Source: CAVPOO01 sp963707015 (GTDB lineage: Bacteria; Pseudomonadota; Gammaproteobacteria; Thiohalobacterales; Thiohalobacteraceae). Taken from it: DNA of 64,000 bases. The stretch spans positions 459,866 through 523,865 of the forward strand of contig CAVPOO010000015.1 in NCBI GenBank assembly GCA_963707015.1, written 5' to 3'. Made by a program: the position numbers and the translations under genes. Below the pieces are notes generated by a model that made no database searches, was not told where the DNA came from, and was given only the letters and a program-made list of their open reading frames with translations. This document shows positions 17,321-25,403 of the stretch, in pieces (the stretch's first letter is position 1; every line of letters starts with the position of its first letter).

Positions 17321-17787
17321 GTCTTCCCGCACCAGTATTCGACTGCCTGACGCATCTTCTCAGTAGCCTGACTACGTTCCGCATGACTCAGAATACGCCG
17401 TTCACCGCCGGCGTCCTCGTCATAGAGGTAGCGGGCATTCCGGTAGGCCTCGAGATTCTGTCGTGCAGACGCACAATTGTCTGCACGTAGCTGTCTGTCC
17501 TCACGGGCCTTTGCGGCCTTCTGTCGATCGATTTCCCGTTCTTCATCGAAGGCCCGGAGCAGTTTCTGCTGGCGTATGCGCCGTTCCTGCACATCGGCCT
17601 GCGGCGGTTGCGGGGCCGGACGGATCTTGACGCTTCCGCTATCGGCATCTGCAGGCCGGTCGCTGTAGTGCACGCGGCCCTGTGCATCGGTCCATTTGTA
17701 AATGGCGCCTGCGCTCAGCGGTGCATTCCAGACAGAGGCAGTCAGACTGATGAGCAACAGTCTTCGGACGCCAGTCGTGGTCCTCAT
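17317..17787 (-). CDS. DUF4124 domain-containing exported protein
   Basis: A 156-residue protein with an N-terminal signal peptide (RRLLLISLTASVWNAPLSAG) and, directly after it, the DUF4124 signature IYKWTDAQGRVHYSDRP. DUF4124 proteins are periplasmic or envelope proteins of unknown function, common in Gammaproteobacteria. The remainder is charged and probably coiled-coil (EEREIDRQKAAKAREDRQLR), with two Cys residues. It converges on speE and lies 28 bp downstream of fetB in the same direction, so it may share that transcript. Its stop codon is the TAG of the repeat at 17292-17320. Confidence 0.85.
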   Translation of the reverse strand: MRTTTGVRRLLLISLTASVWNAPLSAGAIYKWTDAQGRVHYSDRPADADSGSVKIRPAPQPPQADVQERRIRQQKLLRAFDEEREIDRQKAAKAREDRQLRADNCASARQNLEAYRNARYLYDEDAGGERRILSHAERSQATEKMRQAVEYWCGKT

Positions 17788-17815
17788 AGGCCGGTCTCCG
17801 GTTGGTTTCTGACAT

Positions 17816-18616
17816 CTAGCGGGGCTTCGGTGTACTCAGGCGATCGAGCCGCAGCCGCTGGCGGCCATCAAACAGGCGACGGGAACCGGCCCACACCGCC
17901 GCCAGGGTGCCAAGCCCGGTGCCGACCGCGATCAGGAACATGATCAGTATCTGGTATTTTACCGCTTCGACGGGTGGCGCACCGGCCAGGATCTGGCCTG
18001 TCATCATGCCGGGAAGACTGACAAGGCCCGCCGCAGCCATGGCATTGATGATGGGTATCATGCCGCTGCGCACTGCGTCATAGCGCTGACTGCGCATGGC
18101 CGATACCGCGCTATGACCGAGCATGATCTGAGCCTCGATCTCGCGCCGTCGCAACCAGACACCCTGGGTCAGTCGATCCATGGCGATGGCGATACCATTC
18201 ATGGTGTTGCCGAGTAACATGCCAAGCAACGGTATGGCGTACTGGGGTTCATACCAGGGTGTGGTCTGGATGATGGCATGCAGTGCAAAGAGAGTGACCG
18301 AAAATGATGACAGGAACATCGACACCGTGCCGACGCCGAATCCCCACCAGCCGGCGAAGCGGCGTTCCTGCCGCGACATAACCTCGCGACCTGCGGCCAG
18401 CACCATGATCGAGGCCATGAGCAAAATCCACGGGAAGTCGGCGTACTGAAACAGGGCCTTGAGGATCAGGCCCACCAGCAGCAGCTGGACCGTGGTCCGC
18501 AAGGCGGCGATGACGATCTGGCGACTCAGATCACGATGGACCTGGAGCGACAAGCCGGCCAACCCAAGCACCAGCGCAGCGGCGATGGCCAGGTCGATGG
18601 CAGACAGCCGTATCAC
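17816..18616 (-). CDS. fetB: FetB-type ABC transporter permease (iron/metal export)
   Basis: A 266-residue polytopic membrane protein of the UPF0014/FetB family. In E. coli, FetAB is reported to export iron and protect against oxidative stress. About seven hydrophobic segments can be counted, starting with LAIAAALVLGLAGLSL. Family stretches include AALRTTVQLLLVGLILKALF, PLLGMLLGNTMNGIAIAMDRL and SLPGMMTGQILAGA. It overlaps the ATPase gene fetA by 4 nt, so the two subunits are translationally coupled. The substrate is inferred from the family. Confidence 0.9.
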   Translation of the reverse strand: MIRLSAIDLAIAAALVLGLAGLSLQVHRDLSRQIVIAALRTTVQLLLVGLILKALFQYADFPWILLMASIMVLAAGREVMSRQERRFAGWWGFGVGTVSMFLSSFSVTLFALHAIIQTTPWYEPQYAIPLLGMLLGNTMNGIAIAMDRLTQGVWLRRREIEAQIMLGHSAVSAMRSQRYDAVRSGMIPIINAMAAAGLVSLPGMMTGQILAGAPPVEAVKYQILIMFLIAVGTGLGTLAAVWAGSRRLFDGRQRLRLDRLSTPKPR

Positions 18617-19224
18617 GCTGCCTGCCCCTGATCGGCTGGATGTACACGTCCGTTTTTCATGACCCAGTGCTGGTCGGCAACACGCGCAATCTGGTTCAGG
18701 TCGTGGCTGACCCAGAGCAGTATGGCGCCGCGTCGGCAGGTTTCCGCCAGCAATGCCTCGACGCGTTCCGTATTCGCAGGGTCGAGATTGGCCGTGGGCT
18801 CGTCGAGCAGCAATGCCTGTGGCCGATTGGCCAGCAGGCGCAGGAGCGCCAGTCGTTGCCGCTCGCCGCTGGAGAGATGCTCAACCGCCTGCTCGAGGAT
18901 GTCCACGGCAAATCCCAGCCGTTCGAAGGCCTCGCCGGGCGCCGTGCCGGGAAAGTGATCAGCGACCCGCGCTGACCACCAGCCGCTCTCCGCCGGCAGC
19001 AGGCCAACCCGGCGCCGCCAGTCGGTCGGTGATACCGCGGCGCTGCTGATGCCGTCCAGCGCAAGCTGTCCTTCATGGGGATCGAGATCGGCGATGGCGC
19101 GCAGCAGGCGTGACTTGCCGGCTCCGGAGGAACCGGACAGGCACAGGCACTCGCCGCCGGCCAGGGACAGATCAACCGGTCCGAAGCCGGTGCCTCTCAG
19201 GTTTTCGATACGCAGCTGGCTCAC
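18613..19224 (-). CDS. fetA: FetA-type ABC transporter ATP-binding protein
   Basis: A 203-residue ABC ATPase, the partner of FetB. Walker A is GSSGAGKS at 31-38, the signature motif LSSGERQR begins at 117, Walker B is LLLDEP at 138-143, and the H-loop is LWVSHDLNQI near residue 177. It is slightly shorter than many ABC ATPases but complete, as is usual for FetA. It is the first gene of the fetA-fetB-DUF4124 run on this strand. Confidence 0.9.
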   Translation of the reverse strand: MSQLRIENLRGTGFGPVDLSLAGGECLCLSGSSGAGKSRLLRAIADLDPHEGQLALDGISSAAVSPTDWRRRVGLLPAESGWWSARVADHFPGTAPGEAFERLGFAVDILEQAVEHLSSGERQRLALLRLLANRPQALLLDEPTANLDPANTERVEALLAETCRRGAILLWVSHDLNQIARVADQHWVMKNGRVHPADQGQAA

Positions 19225-19394
19225 GGGGGGCTGAAACGAAATTGGATCCGATACGCCTGGGCGTGTTGCCGGGATGGCCGGATATTAGCAGACAATTGCC
19301 GGCACAGCTGGCGTTCCGGGTCTTGGGTTGTGGCAGGTTTGCTGGTAGTGTGTCTCACCCATCTATACCGACCTGTTTCTGATTTGGAGGAGTT

Positions 19395-19631
19395 ATGGCG
19401 GAACCCGAAGTTGCACAAAAGGCGCCTTATGCGCTGGAACTGGCCGCCGGCACCTACTGGTGGTGCGCCTGTGGGCGGTCAAAAGATCAGCCATTCTGCG
19501 ATGGTTCACACAAAGGCACCGGGTTTACCCCCGTCAAGTTTGAGCTGACCGAAACGACCAAGGTATGGCTGTGCGGCTGCAAGCACAGCGCCGACAAGCC
19601 CTACTGCGATGGGACGCACAAGTCACTGTGA
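19395..19631 (+). CDS. CDGSH iron-sulfur domain protein (two CDGSH motifs)
   Basis: A 78-residue protein made almost wholly of two CDGSH-type 2Fe-2S sites: WWCACGRSKDQPFCDGSHKG (about 22-42) and WLCGCKHSADKPYCDGTHKS (about 57-77). Each provides the three-Cys-one-His ligand set C-x-C-x(8)-C-x3-H. Small double-CDGSH proteins are widespread in bacteria; roles in redox or iron-sulfur handling are proposed but not settled. GGAGG lies 6 nt before ATG 19395, an excellent ribosome site. It is divergent from the fetAB metal exporter, which may be a functional link, but this is inference. Confidence 0.92.
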   Translation: MAEPEVAQKAPYALELAAGTYWWCACGRSKDQPFCDGSHKGTGFTPVKFELTETTKVWLCGCKHSADKPYCDGTHKSL

Positions 19632-19721
19632 AGGTGAGAAGTGAAGGGCCAGGCGTGAAGCGATAGAGCCGGGAAAAGCCCTCACCGGCTTGCCGCTTGC
19701 TCCTCACGGATCAGCAGAGAA

Positions 19722-19749
19722 AGAAAAACGGGCGCATTGCTGCGCCCGT
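19722..19749 (-). terminator. Intrinsic terminator of the porin-glnK-amtB operon
   Basis: On the minus strand an ACGGGCGC/GCGCCCGT stem of 8 bp with a 6-nt loop is followed by five T residues (plus-strand A run 19724-19728). It lies 39 bp beyond the amtB stop and is the only clear terminator of the operon. Confidence 0.85.
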
Positions 19750-19787
19750 CGTGAATGCTCCATCCCTGGAAAGGGGTAAGCCGCTTA

Positions 19788-21071
19788 TCAGATGCCTGAG
19801 CCCTTGGTGCCGGTAAACTCCGGATAGGCTTCCAGGCCGCACTCGCCGAGGTCCACGCCCTCGTATTCCTCTTGCTCGCTGACGCGGATACCAAATGTGA
19901 CCTTTATGATCAGCCAGGTGATGAAGCTGGCGACGAAGGTCCAGGCCAGGATAGTACCGAGACCGGTGAGCTGTGCTCCGAAGGTGGCCTCTGCGTTGGA
20001 CAAGGGCACGGCGAGCAGTCCCCACATACCCACTACACCGTGTACGGAGATGGCACCCACCGGATCATCGATCCGCACCTTGTCCATCGTCACGATCGAG
20101 AAGACGACAATGATGCCGCCGATGACGCCCACCAGGGTTGCCCACAGTGGCGTGGGGGCGAGTGGCTCGGCGGTGATTGCCACGAGGCCGGCCAGGGCAC
20201 CGTTGAGTGCCATGGTGAGATCCGCCTTGCCGAACATCAGGCGCGCCGTGATCAGTGCCGCGACAACGCCCCCCGCGGCGGCGGCATTGGTATTCACGAA
20301 CACCGCGGCGACGGCATTCGCCTCTTCGACATTCGAGATCACCAGCTCGGAGCCGCCATTAAAGCCGAACCAGCCCAGCCACAGGATGAAGGTGCCCAGG
20401 GTCGCGAGCGGCAGGTTGGCACCGGGGAAGGCATTGATTCTGCCATCCGCCGTGTATTTGCCCTTGCGTGCGCCAAGCAGGAGGACGCCGGCCAGGGCGG
20501 CTGCGCCCCCACACAGGTGCACGACGCCCGAGCCGGCAAAGTCGTTGAAGCCCAGTTGGTCGAGGAATCCACCGCCCCACTTCCAGTAACCCTGCATCGG
20601 ATAGATGAAGCCGGTCATGACCACGGAAAACAGCAGGAATGCCCACAGCTTCATGCGTTCGGCTACCGCGCCTGAGACGATAGACATGGCCGTGGCCACG
20701 AAGACGACCTGGAAGAAAAAGTCGGACATGCCGGAATAATAGGACCCGTCGTACCAGCCGTCGGCACTCTGCGCCAGCACCTCGGCGGCATCATGGTCAC
20801 CGCCGAACATGAAGTTCAGGGCAATGTTCGGGATGTAACCGTTGCCGCCCGCATCGCCCGGATACATGATGTTGTAACCACATACCATGTACATGATGCA
20901 GGCGACAGCAAACAGCGCTATGTTCTTGGTCAGAATTTCAGCGGTGTTCTTGGCCCGCACGAGGCCGGCCTCGAGCATGGCGAAACCGGCCGCCATCCAC
21001 ATGACCAACGCACCCGAGACCAGGAAATAGAAGGTATCAAGCGCGTATCGGAGATTGAAAATGTCTTCCAC
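19788..21071 (-). CDS. amtB: Ammonium transporter
   Basis: AmtB conducts ammonium/ammonia across the inner membrane at low ammonium and is gated by GlnK. The 427-residue protein has about 11 membrane helices. The pore twin histidines are visible in SGVVHLCGGAAALAG and SVHGVVGMWGLLAVP, and FAMLEAGLVRAKNTAEILTKN is the typical N-terminal signature. There is no cleaved signal peptide: the N-terminus MEDIFNLRYALDTFYFLVSG runs directly into helix 1. The start is GTG 21071 with GGAG 8 nt upstream. It is the last gene after the porin and glnK, with 21 bp between glnK and amtB, as in most proteobacteria. Confidence 0.96.
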   Translation of the reverse strand: MEDIFNLRYALDTFYFLVSGALVMWMAAGFAMLEAGLVRAKNTAEILTKNIALFAVACIMYMVCGYNIMYPGDAGGNGYIPNIALNFMFGGDHDAAEVLAQSADGWYDGSYYSGMSDFFFQVVFVATAMSIVSGAVAERMKLWAFLLFSVVMTGFIYPMQGYWKWGGGFLDQLGFNDFAGSGVVHLCGGAAALAGVLLLGARKGKYTADGRINAFPGANLPLATLGTFILWLGWFGFNGGSELVISNVEEANAVAAVFVNTNAAAAGGVVAALITARLMFGKADLTMALNGALAGLVAITAEPLAPTPLWATLVGVIGGIIVVFSIVTMDKVRIDDPVGAISVHGVVGMWGLLAVPLSNAEATFGAQLTGLGTILAWTFVASFITWLIIKVTFGIRVSEQEEYEGVDLGECGLEAYPEFTGTKGSGI

Positions 21072-21092
21072 TGTTATGTCTCCTCGATATGA

Positions 21093-21431
21093 CTACAGGG
21101 CATCTTTGCCGGACTCGCCAGTGCGAATACGGACTGCCTGTTCAATGGGGGATACGAAGATCTTGCCATCGCCGATCTTGCCGGTGTTGGCGGCCTTGGT
21201 AATGGCCTCGATCACGCGCTCGGACAGCTCTTCGCTGACCGCAACATCGATCTTCACCTTGGGCAGGAAGTCCACGACGTACTCTGCCCCGCGATACAGC
21301 TCCGTATGTCCCTTCTGCCGGCCAAAACCCTTGACCTCCGTGACGGTAATCCCTTGCACCCCGATCTCGGACAGTGCCTCACGCACGTCATCGAGCTTGA
21401 AGGGTTTGATAATTGCGCTAACCATCTTCAT
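21093..21431 (-). CDS. glnK: Nitrogen regulatory protein P-II (GlnK)
   Basis: A 112-residue PII protein that senses ATP/ADP and 2-oxoglutarate, is uridylylated by GlnD, and plugs AmtB when nitrogen is plentiful. Visible are the N-terminus MKMVSAIIKPFKLDDVREAL, the T-loop with the uridylylation Tyr51 in LYRGAEY, the B-loop TGKIGDGKIFV, and the C-loop. Linkage to amtB makes GlnK a better name than GlnB. A good GAGGAG site precedes ATG 21431. A hairpin lies between the upstream porin gene and this start. Confidence 0.95.
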   Translation of the reverse strand: MKMVSAIIKPFKLDDVREALSEIGVQGITVTEVKGFGRQKGHTELYRGAEYVVDFLPKVKIDVAVSEELSERVIEAITKAANTGKIGDGKIFVSPIEQAVRIRTGESGKDAL

Positions 21432-21452
21432 GGTGTTTTTCTCCTCGAATCG

Positions 21453-21473
21453 GGCCCGCCTCGGAGGCGGGCC
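21453..21473 (-). promoter_or_regulatory. Intercistronic hairpin between porin and glnK
   Basis: GGCCCGCC (21453-21460) and GGCGGGCC (21466-21473) form a perfect 8-bp GC stem, extendable by closing pairs into the 5-nt loop. No T-run follows on the minus strand, so it is unlikely to be a full terminator. It could stabilise or process the porin-glnK message so the two are expressed at different levels. Confidence 0.55.
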
Positions 21474-21487
21474 AGCCCTCAGTTGCC

Positions 21488-22207
21488 TTAGAAGCTTTTG
21501 CTGACCGAAACATTAAAGGCCGAATCACACAGGCTCTGGCCACCACAATCCGACTGGGAGATGTTGGTATCGGTATAGGTGAAGGCCCAGTCCACGCCGA
21601 GCCACGGCTTGCTCACTCCAACGAGCCAGTCGACGTAGCTGTCTACAAAGAAGTCCTCGATACCATCGCCGTAGTTGTTCGCGACGCTGGCAGTCAGCGC
21701 AATGCCATAAGGCAGTTCATAGTCGAAGCTGCCTTCGATGCGCGACGCGCTGTCACCGCCGGTGCCGAACCAGTCCTTGCTGTAGTAGTAGGTCGCACCA
21801 AACCACTTCCAGCTGCCACCGATATGCCATTCGCTGGTGTCGTTGAAGCCGCCGCCCGGATAGAAGTACCTCAGCCAGCCGACGTCATAACCGATCTCGC
21901 CCATGGAGCCGGACAGCCCGAGGTACCCATCGAGTTCCATGCTGGGTTTGCTGTCACCTCCGAAAAACTGCGGATCGATGTTCGAGCCCCAGGTGCCTGC
22001 GTAGAGACTGAGGCCATTCCAGCCGGTGTCGTAGGCCCAGTCGAAGCCGCCCGAAATCGCCGGACCGCTGTCCGTCTGTGATATGCCGCGAAAGATGTAA
22101 TCCGTGCCCAGCGCGACATTGGCGCTGATATCGTCGAGTGCCACAGCCGTACCCGCGCCACTCGCCAGCACAGCCGCAACCAGGGTCCTGGTAAACTTTT
22201 TCGTCAT
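21488..22207 (-). CDS. TorF family putative outer-membrane porin
   Basis: A 239-residue exported protein with signal peptide TRTLVAAVLASGAGTAVA followed by LDDISANVALGTDYIFRGIS, the hallmark opening of the TorF/TIGR02001 family. The mature part alternates aromatic and polar residues (beta-strand pattern) and ends with the C-terminal Phe (NVSVSKSF) expected of outer-membrane barrels. Function in this family is largely uncharacterised. Here it is the first gene of an operon with glnK and amtB under a sigma-54 promoter. That suggests a role in nitrogen uptake, for example ammonium or small amine passage across the outer membrane. The barrel call rests on sequence pattern, the nitrogen link on context. 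Confidence 0.88.
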   Translation of the reverse strand: MTKKFTRTLVAAVLASGAGTAVALDDISANVALGTDYIFRGISQTDSGPAISGGFDWAYDTGWNGLSLYAGTWGSNIDPQFFGGDSKPSMELDGYLGLSGSMGEIGYDVGWLRYFYPGGGFNDTSEWHIGGSWKWFGATYYYSKDWFGTGGDSASRIEGSFDYELPYGIALTASVANNYGDGIEDFFVDSYVDWLVGVSKPWLGVDWAFTYTDTNISQSDCGGQSLCDSAFNVSVSKSF

Positions 22208-22300
22208 CAGATCGACTCCTCAATAGTCAGTTGAAAAAACGTTTAATCCCCCAACGTCGTGTCGCCGCGACGGGTCCTTTGTGGATTACCACAGGCCATA

Positions 22301-22315
22301 GCAGTTACTGTGCCA
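22301..22315 (-). promoter_or_regulatory. Sigma-54 (RpoN) promoter of the porin-glnK-amtB operon
   Basis: On the minus strand TGGCAC-N5-CTGC occupies 22315 down to 22301. The invariant GG and GC dinucleotides are exactly 10 bp apart, and the only departure from TGGCAC-N5-TTGC is C for T. Transcription would start near 22290, giving an approximately 80-nt leader before the porin ATG. The presence of glnK-amtB downstream makes this the expected promoter type. Confidence 0.85.
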
Positions 22316-22377
22316 CTCGAAAAGTATTTGCATAATCAGTTAGATATGATATTTTCTGGATCGCCGGGCTGATCGGC

Positions 22378-22394
22378 TGCACCAAAATGGGGAG
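22378..22394 (-). promoter_or_regulatory. NtrC-like enhancer half-site
   Basis: TGCACCA-AAA-TGGGGAG resembles the NtrC consensus TGCACCA-N3-TGGTGCA: the left half is perfect and the right half matches 4 of 7. It lies about 65 bp upstream of the sigma-54 -24 element, a normal enhancer position. Binding by NtrC is inferred. Confidence 0.55.
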
Positions 22395-22490
22395 CCCGTT
22401 GGGTACATGCCTCAGGCTTGCGCACCAATAGGGTGCGGGCCATCACGCGGTAGTGGACCTCATCGAGGCCGATGTTCTATGGTTAGCGCT

Positions 22491-22799
22491 ATGATCGATC
22501 CAAAGATATTTGACGACCTCGCCCGGCGGGTTTCCGCGGCGGTACCCCAAGGCGTACGAGAGATTCAGGGGGATGTGGAAAGGAATCTACGGGCGGCCCT
22601 GCAGGCGGCATTGAACAAGCTGGATCTTGTGACCCGCGAAGAATACGACGTGCAGCAGGCGGTGCTGGCGCGCAGCCGGGCAAAGCTGGACGAGCTTGCC
22701 CTGCGGGTAGCCGTGCTGGAAGAGCAACTGGGTTTTCGCACCGTGGCATCGGAGAGCGAACTCAAGGCTGTCGACGAGACCGACATGGACGGCGGTTAG
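22491..22799 (+). CDS. ubiK: Ubiquinone biosynthesis accessory factor UbiK
   Basis: A 102-residue protein of the UbiK (YqiC) family, which assists the UbiJ/ubiquinone metabolon and binds lipids. It begins MIDPKIFDDLARRV, as the family does, has the conserved LDLVTREEYDVQQAVL segment, and ends in a coiled-coil helix (KLDELALRVAVLEEQLG), typical of its oligomerising tail. I chose ATG 22491; an ATG four codons upstream (22479) and longer forms are less family-like. It precedes comM by 155 bp, an arrangement seen in many Gammaproteobacteria. Confidence 0.9.
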   Translation: MIDPKIFDDLARRVSAAVPQGVREIQGDVERNLRAALQAALNKLDLVTREEYDVQQAVLARSRAKLDELALRVAVLEEQLGFRTVASESELKAVDETDMDGG

Positions 22800-22954
22800 C
22801 GGTTTTCGCAGCGCCGCACCGGCGCGACGGGATTGACAGGAAGGCGTGGCGTGAATTCAGTATGATGCCCTGATGCTGCATGCGGGGTCCGACGGGTCGT
22901 CGGGCGGTTGCTGTCGATACCTCCAGGGACGGAGGAGAGCGAGGAAAGGATGCC

Positions 22955-24463
22955 ATGGCGCTTGCCATAGTCTACAGTCGGGCCCTGGTGGGCGTTGATG
23001 CCCTCCTGGTTACGGTCGAAGTTCACCTCTCGAACGGTCTGCCATCCCTGTCCATCGTGGGCTTGCCTGAAACGGCGGTCAAGGAAAGCAAGGATCGGGT
23101 GCGCGGCGCATTGCTCAACAGTGGTTTCGAGTTTCCCGCGCAACGCATAACCGTCAACCTTGCCCCGGCAGATCTGCCCAAGGAGGGTACCCGTCTCGAT
23201 CTCCCCATCGCGCTGGGCATTCTTGCGGCATCCGCCCAGATACCGCCCCAGGCGCTCGCCACGCATGAATTTATGGGTGAGCTTGCCTTGTCCGGGGCGC
23301 TGCGCCCCGTGAACGGTGTGTTGCCGGTTGCGCTGGCGGCCAGGGCAAGCCGGCGCGCGTTGGTCGTGGCGCAAGACAACGGCGCCGAGGCCGCGCTGGT
23401 CGAGGGCGGTGTGGTGTTCGGTGCGGCACATCTGCTGGCGGTAACGGCGCATGTTCAGAATACCGTGCGGCTTGAGCCGGTACCCGCAGGCGTGCGCGAG
23501 ACGGCACGCGACGACGCGCCGGATCTCGCCGATGTCCGCGGGCAGGTCCAGGCACGGCGTGCCCTCGAGATCGCGGCGGCGGGCGCTCATAACCTGCTTT
23601 TCATCGGCCCGCCCGGGACGGGCAAAAGTCTGCTCGCCCACCGCCTGCCCGGTATTTTGCCGGAGATGACGGATGCCGAAGCCCTGGAGACCGCGAGCAT
23701 TGCCTCCGTCAGCGGCCGGAACATCAGCGCGGGCACCTGGAAACAGCGGCCGTTTCGCGCACCGCATCACACGGCCTCTGCCGTTGCACTGGTCGGAGGC
23801 AGCTCGAATCCGAGGCCCGGCGAGATCTCGCTGGCGCATCGGGGCGTGCTGTTCCTCGATGAGTTGCCCGAGTTTGATCGCAAAGTCCTGGAGGTGCTGC
23901 GTGAGCCCCTGGAGACTGGCGTGATCATCATTTCGCGCGCCGCGCGTCAGGCGCAGTTTCCGGCATGCTTCCAGTTCATTGCCGCCATGAACCCCTGTCC
24001 GTGTGGCTTTCTGGGCGACCCGGGCGGGCGTTGCCGCTGCACGTCGGAGCAGATTCAGCGCTACCGCTCGCGCGTCTCAGGCCCGCTGCTGGACCGCATT
24101 GACCTGCAGGTTGAAGTGCCGCGACTGGAGTACCGGGAGCTTCAGGGGCCAGGGGGCGAGCCGAGCTCAAGGGTACGGCTGCGTGTCGCCGCGGCACGCA
24201 CGCGTCAGCTGGAACGCGCTGGCCGGGTCAACGCGCTGCTGGACAACCGGGCGCTGGAGCGTGTCTGCCGGCTCGGCGAACCGGACCAGTTACTGCTGCG
24301 TCAGGCGATGGAGCGTTTCCAGCTCTCGGCGCGCGCCTACCACCGCATACTCAAGGTTGCCCGGACCATTGCAGATCTCGATGCCGCGGCTGAAATCGCA
24401 ACGCCCCACCTTGCCGAAGCGCTGCAGTACCGCCGCCTCGAACGCCACGCGGGTGCGGGCTGA
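22955..24463 (+). CDS. comM: ComM/YifB family AAA+ helicase (Mg-chelatase-like)
   Basis: A 502-residue AAA+ protein of the YifB family. In naturally transformable gammaproteobacteria ComM is a hexameric branch-migration helicase that helps integrate incoming DNA. An N-terminal ChlI-type domain (VHLSNGLPSLSIVGLPETAV) is followed by Walker A GPPGTGKS near residue 220, Walker B VLFLDELPEF near 300, and the zinc-like NPCPCGFLGD motif near 347. ATG 22955 follows a GAGGAAAGGA ribosome site. comF lies nearby, and competence genes elsewhere would be needed for transformation. Confidence 0.93.
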   Translation: MALAIVYSRALVGVDALLVTVEVHLSNGLPSLSIVGLPETAVKESKDRVRGALLNSGFEFPAQRITVNLAPADLPKEGTRLDLPIALGILAASAQIPPQALATHEFMGELALSGALRPVNGVLPVALAARASRRALVVAQDNGAEAALVEGGVVFGAAHLLAVTAHVQNTVRLEPVPAGVRETARDDAPDLADVRGQVQARRALEIAAAGAHNLLFIGPPGTGKSLLAHRLPGILPEMTDAEALETASIASVSGRNISAGTWKQRPFRAPHHTASAVALVGGSSNPRPGEISLAHRGVLFLDELPEFDRKVLEVLREPLETGVIIISRAARQAQFPACFQFIAAMNPCPCGFLGDPGGRCRCTSEQIQRYRSRVSGPLLDRIDLQVEVPRLEYRELQGPGGEPSSRVRLRVAAARTRQLERAGRVNALLDNRALERVCRLGEPDQLLLRQAMERFQLSARAYHRILKVARTIADLDAAAEIATPHLAEALQYRRLERHAGAG

Positions 24464-24527
24464 AAGACCGCAGACGCGGGGCGCTGCACGCGCGACGCTC
24501 TGCAAAGTTGTCGGTATCATTCAGGCA

Positions 24528-25403
24528 ATGGCCACCGAGCACTGGAAAGACCGCTGGTATCAGTATTACCTGCTGACCCGATTGCACAGGCCGATCGGGA
24601 TTTTCCTGCTGCTGTGGCCAACACTGTGGGCCCTGTGGATCGCCGCCCAGGGTTTCCCGGACCCGCTGATACTGGCCGTGTTCATACTGGGTGTCGTGTT
24701 GATGCGCTCGGCGGGTTGCGTCATCAATGACTATGCGGACCGCAAGTTTGATCCGCAGGTGCGGCGGACACGGGACAGACCGATAGCCGCGGGTAAGGTC
24801 GGCCCGCGCGAGGCGCTGGCGCTGTTCGGCGTGCTGTGTCTAGTGGCATTTGGGCTCGTGCTCCTGATGAACCGCCTGACGGTGCTCATGGCGCTCGGCG
24901 GTGTGTTGCTGGCCGCCGTTTATCCCTTCACAAAACGCTATACACAACTGCCGCAGGTGGTGCTGGGCGCGGCTTTTGGCTGGGCGGTGCCGATGGCCTT
25001 TGCCGCCCAGACCGGGGATGTTCCACAGACTGGCTGGCTGTTGTTCACCGTGACCGTCGTCTGGGCGACGGCGTATGACACGCAGTATGCGATGGTGGAT
25101 CGCGAAGAGGATCTGAAGATCGGGGTCAAGTCAACGGCGATTCTTTTTGGTGATGCCGACCGGGCCATCGTTGGTGTGTTGCAGTTGATGGCTTTGGTCG
25201 GGTTGTGGATGGCGGGCAATCGGGTGCATCTGGGGCTGTTCTACGACCTTGGGCTGCTGGTTGCCGCCGGACTTGTTCTCTACCAGCAGTACCTCATCAA
25301 GGACCGCGACCCGCGCAAGTGTTTCCAGGCATTCCTGAATAACAACTGGTTTGGTGCCGCGGTATTTGCCGGTATCGCCCTCGACTACCTGTACTGGGCC
25401 TAG
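24528..25403 (+). CDS. ubiA: 4-hydroxybenzoate polyprenyltransferase
   Basis: UbiA is an inner-membrane enzyme that attaches the polyprenyl tail to 4-hydroxybenzoate in ubiquinone synthesis. The 291-residue product has about eight membrane helices. The two Asp-rich prenyl-diphosphate motifs are visible as NDYADRKFD near residue 67 and DREEDLKIG near 190, with the RPIAAGKV segment after the first. ATG 24528 (MATEHWKDRWYQYY) gives the usual N-terminus. The stop TAG shares the palindrome CTAG with the stop of the convergent comF gene, so the genes overlap by 4 nt. Confidence 0.95.
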   Translation: MATEHWKDRWYQYYLLTRLHRPIGIFLLLWPTLWALWIAAQGFPDPLILAVFILGVVLMRSAGCVINDYADRKFDPQVRRTRDRPIAAGKVGPREALALFGVLCLVAFGLVLLMNRLTVLMALGGVLLAAVYPFTKRYTQLPQVVLGAAFGWAVPMAFAAQTGDVPQTGWLLFTVTVVWATAYDTQYAMVDREEDLKIGVKSTAILFGDADRAIVGVLQLMALVGLWMAGNRVHLGLFYDLGLLVAAGLVLYQQYLIKDRDPRKCFQAFLNNNWFGAAVFAGIALDYLYWA

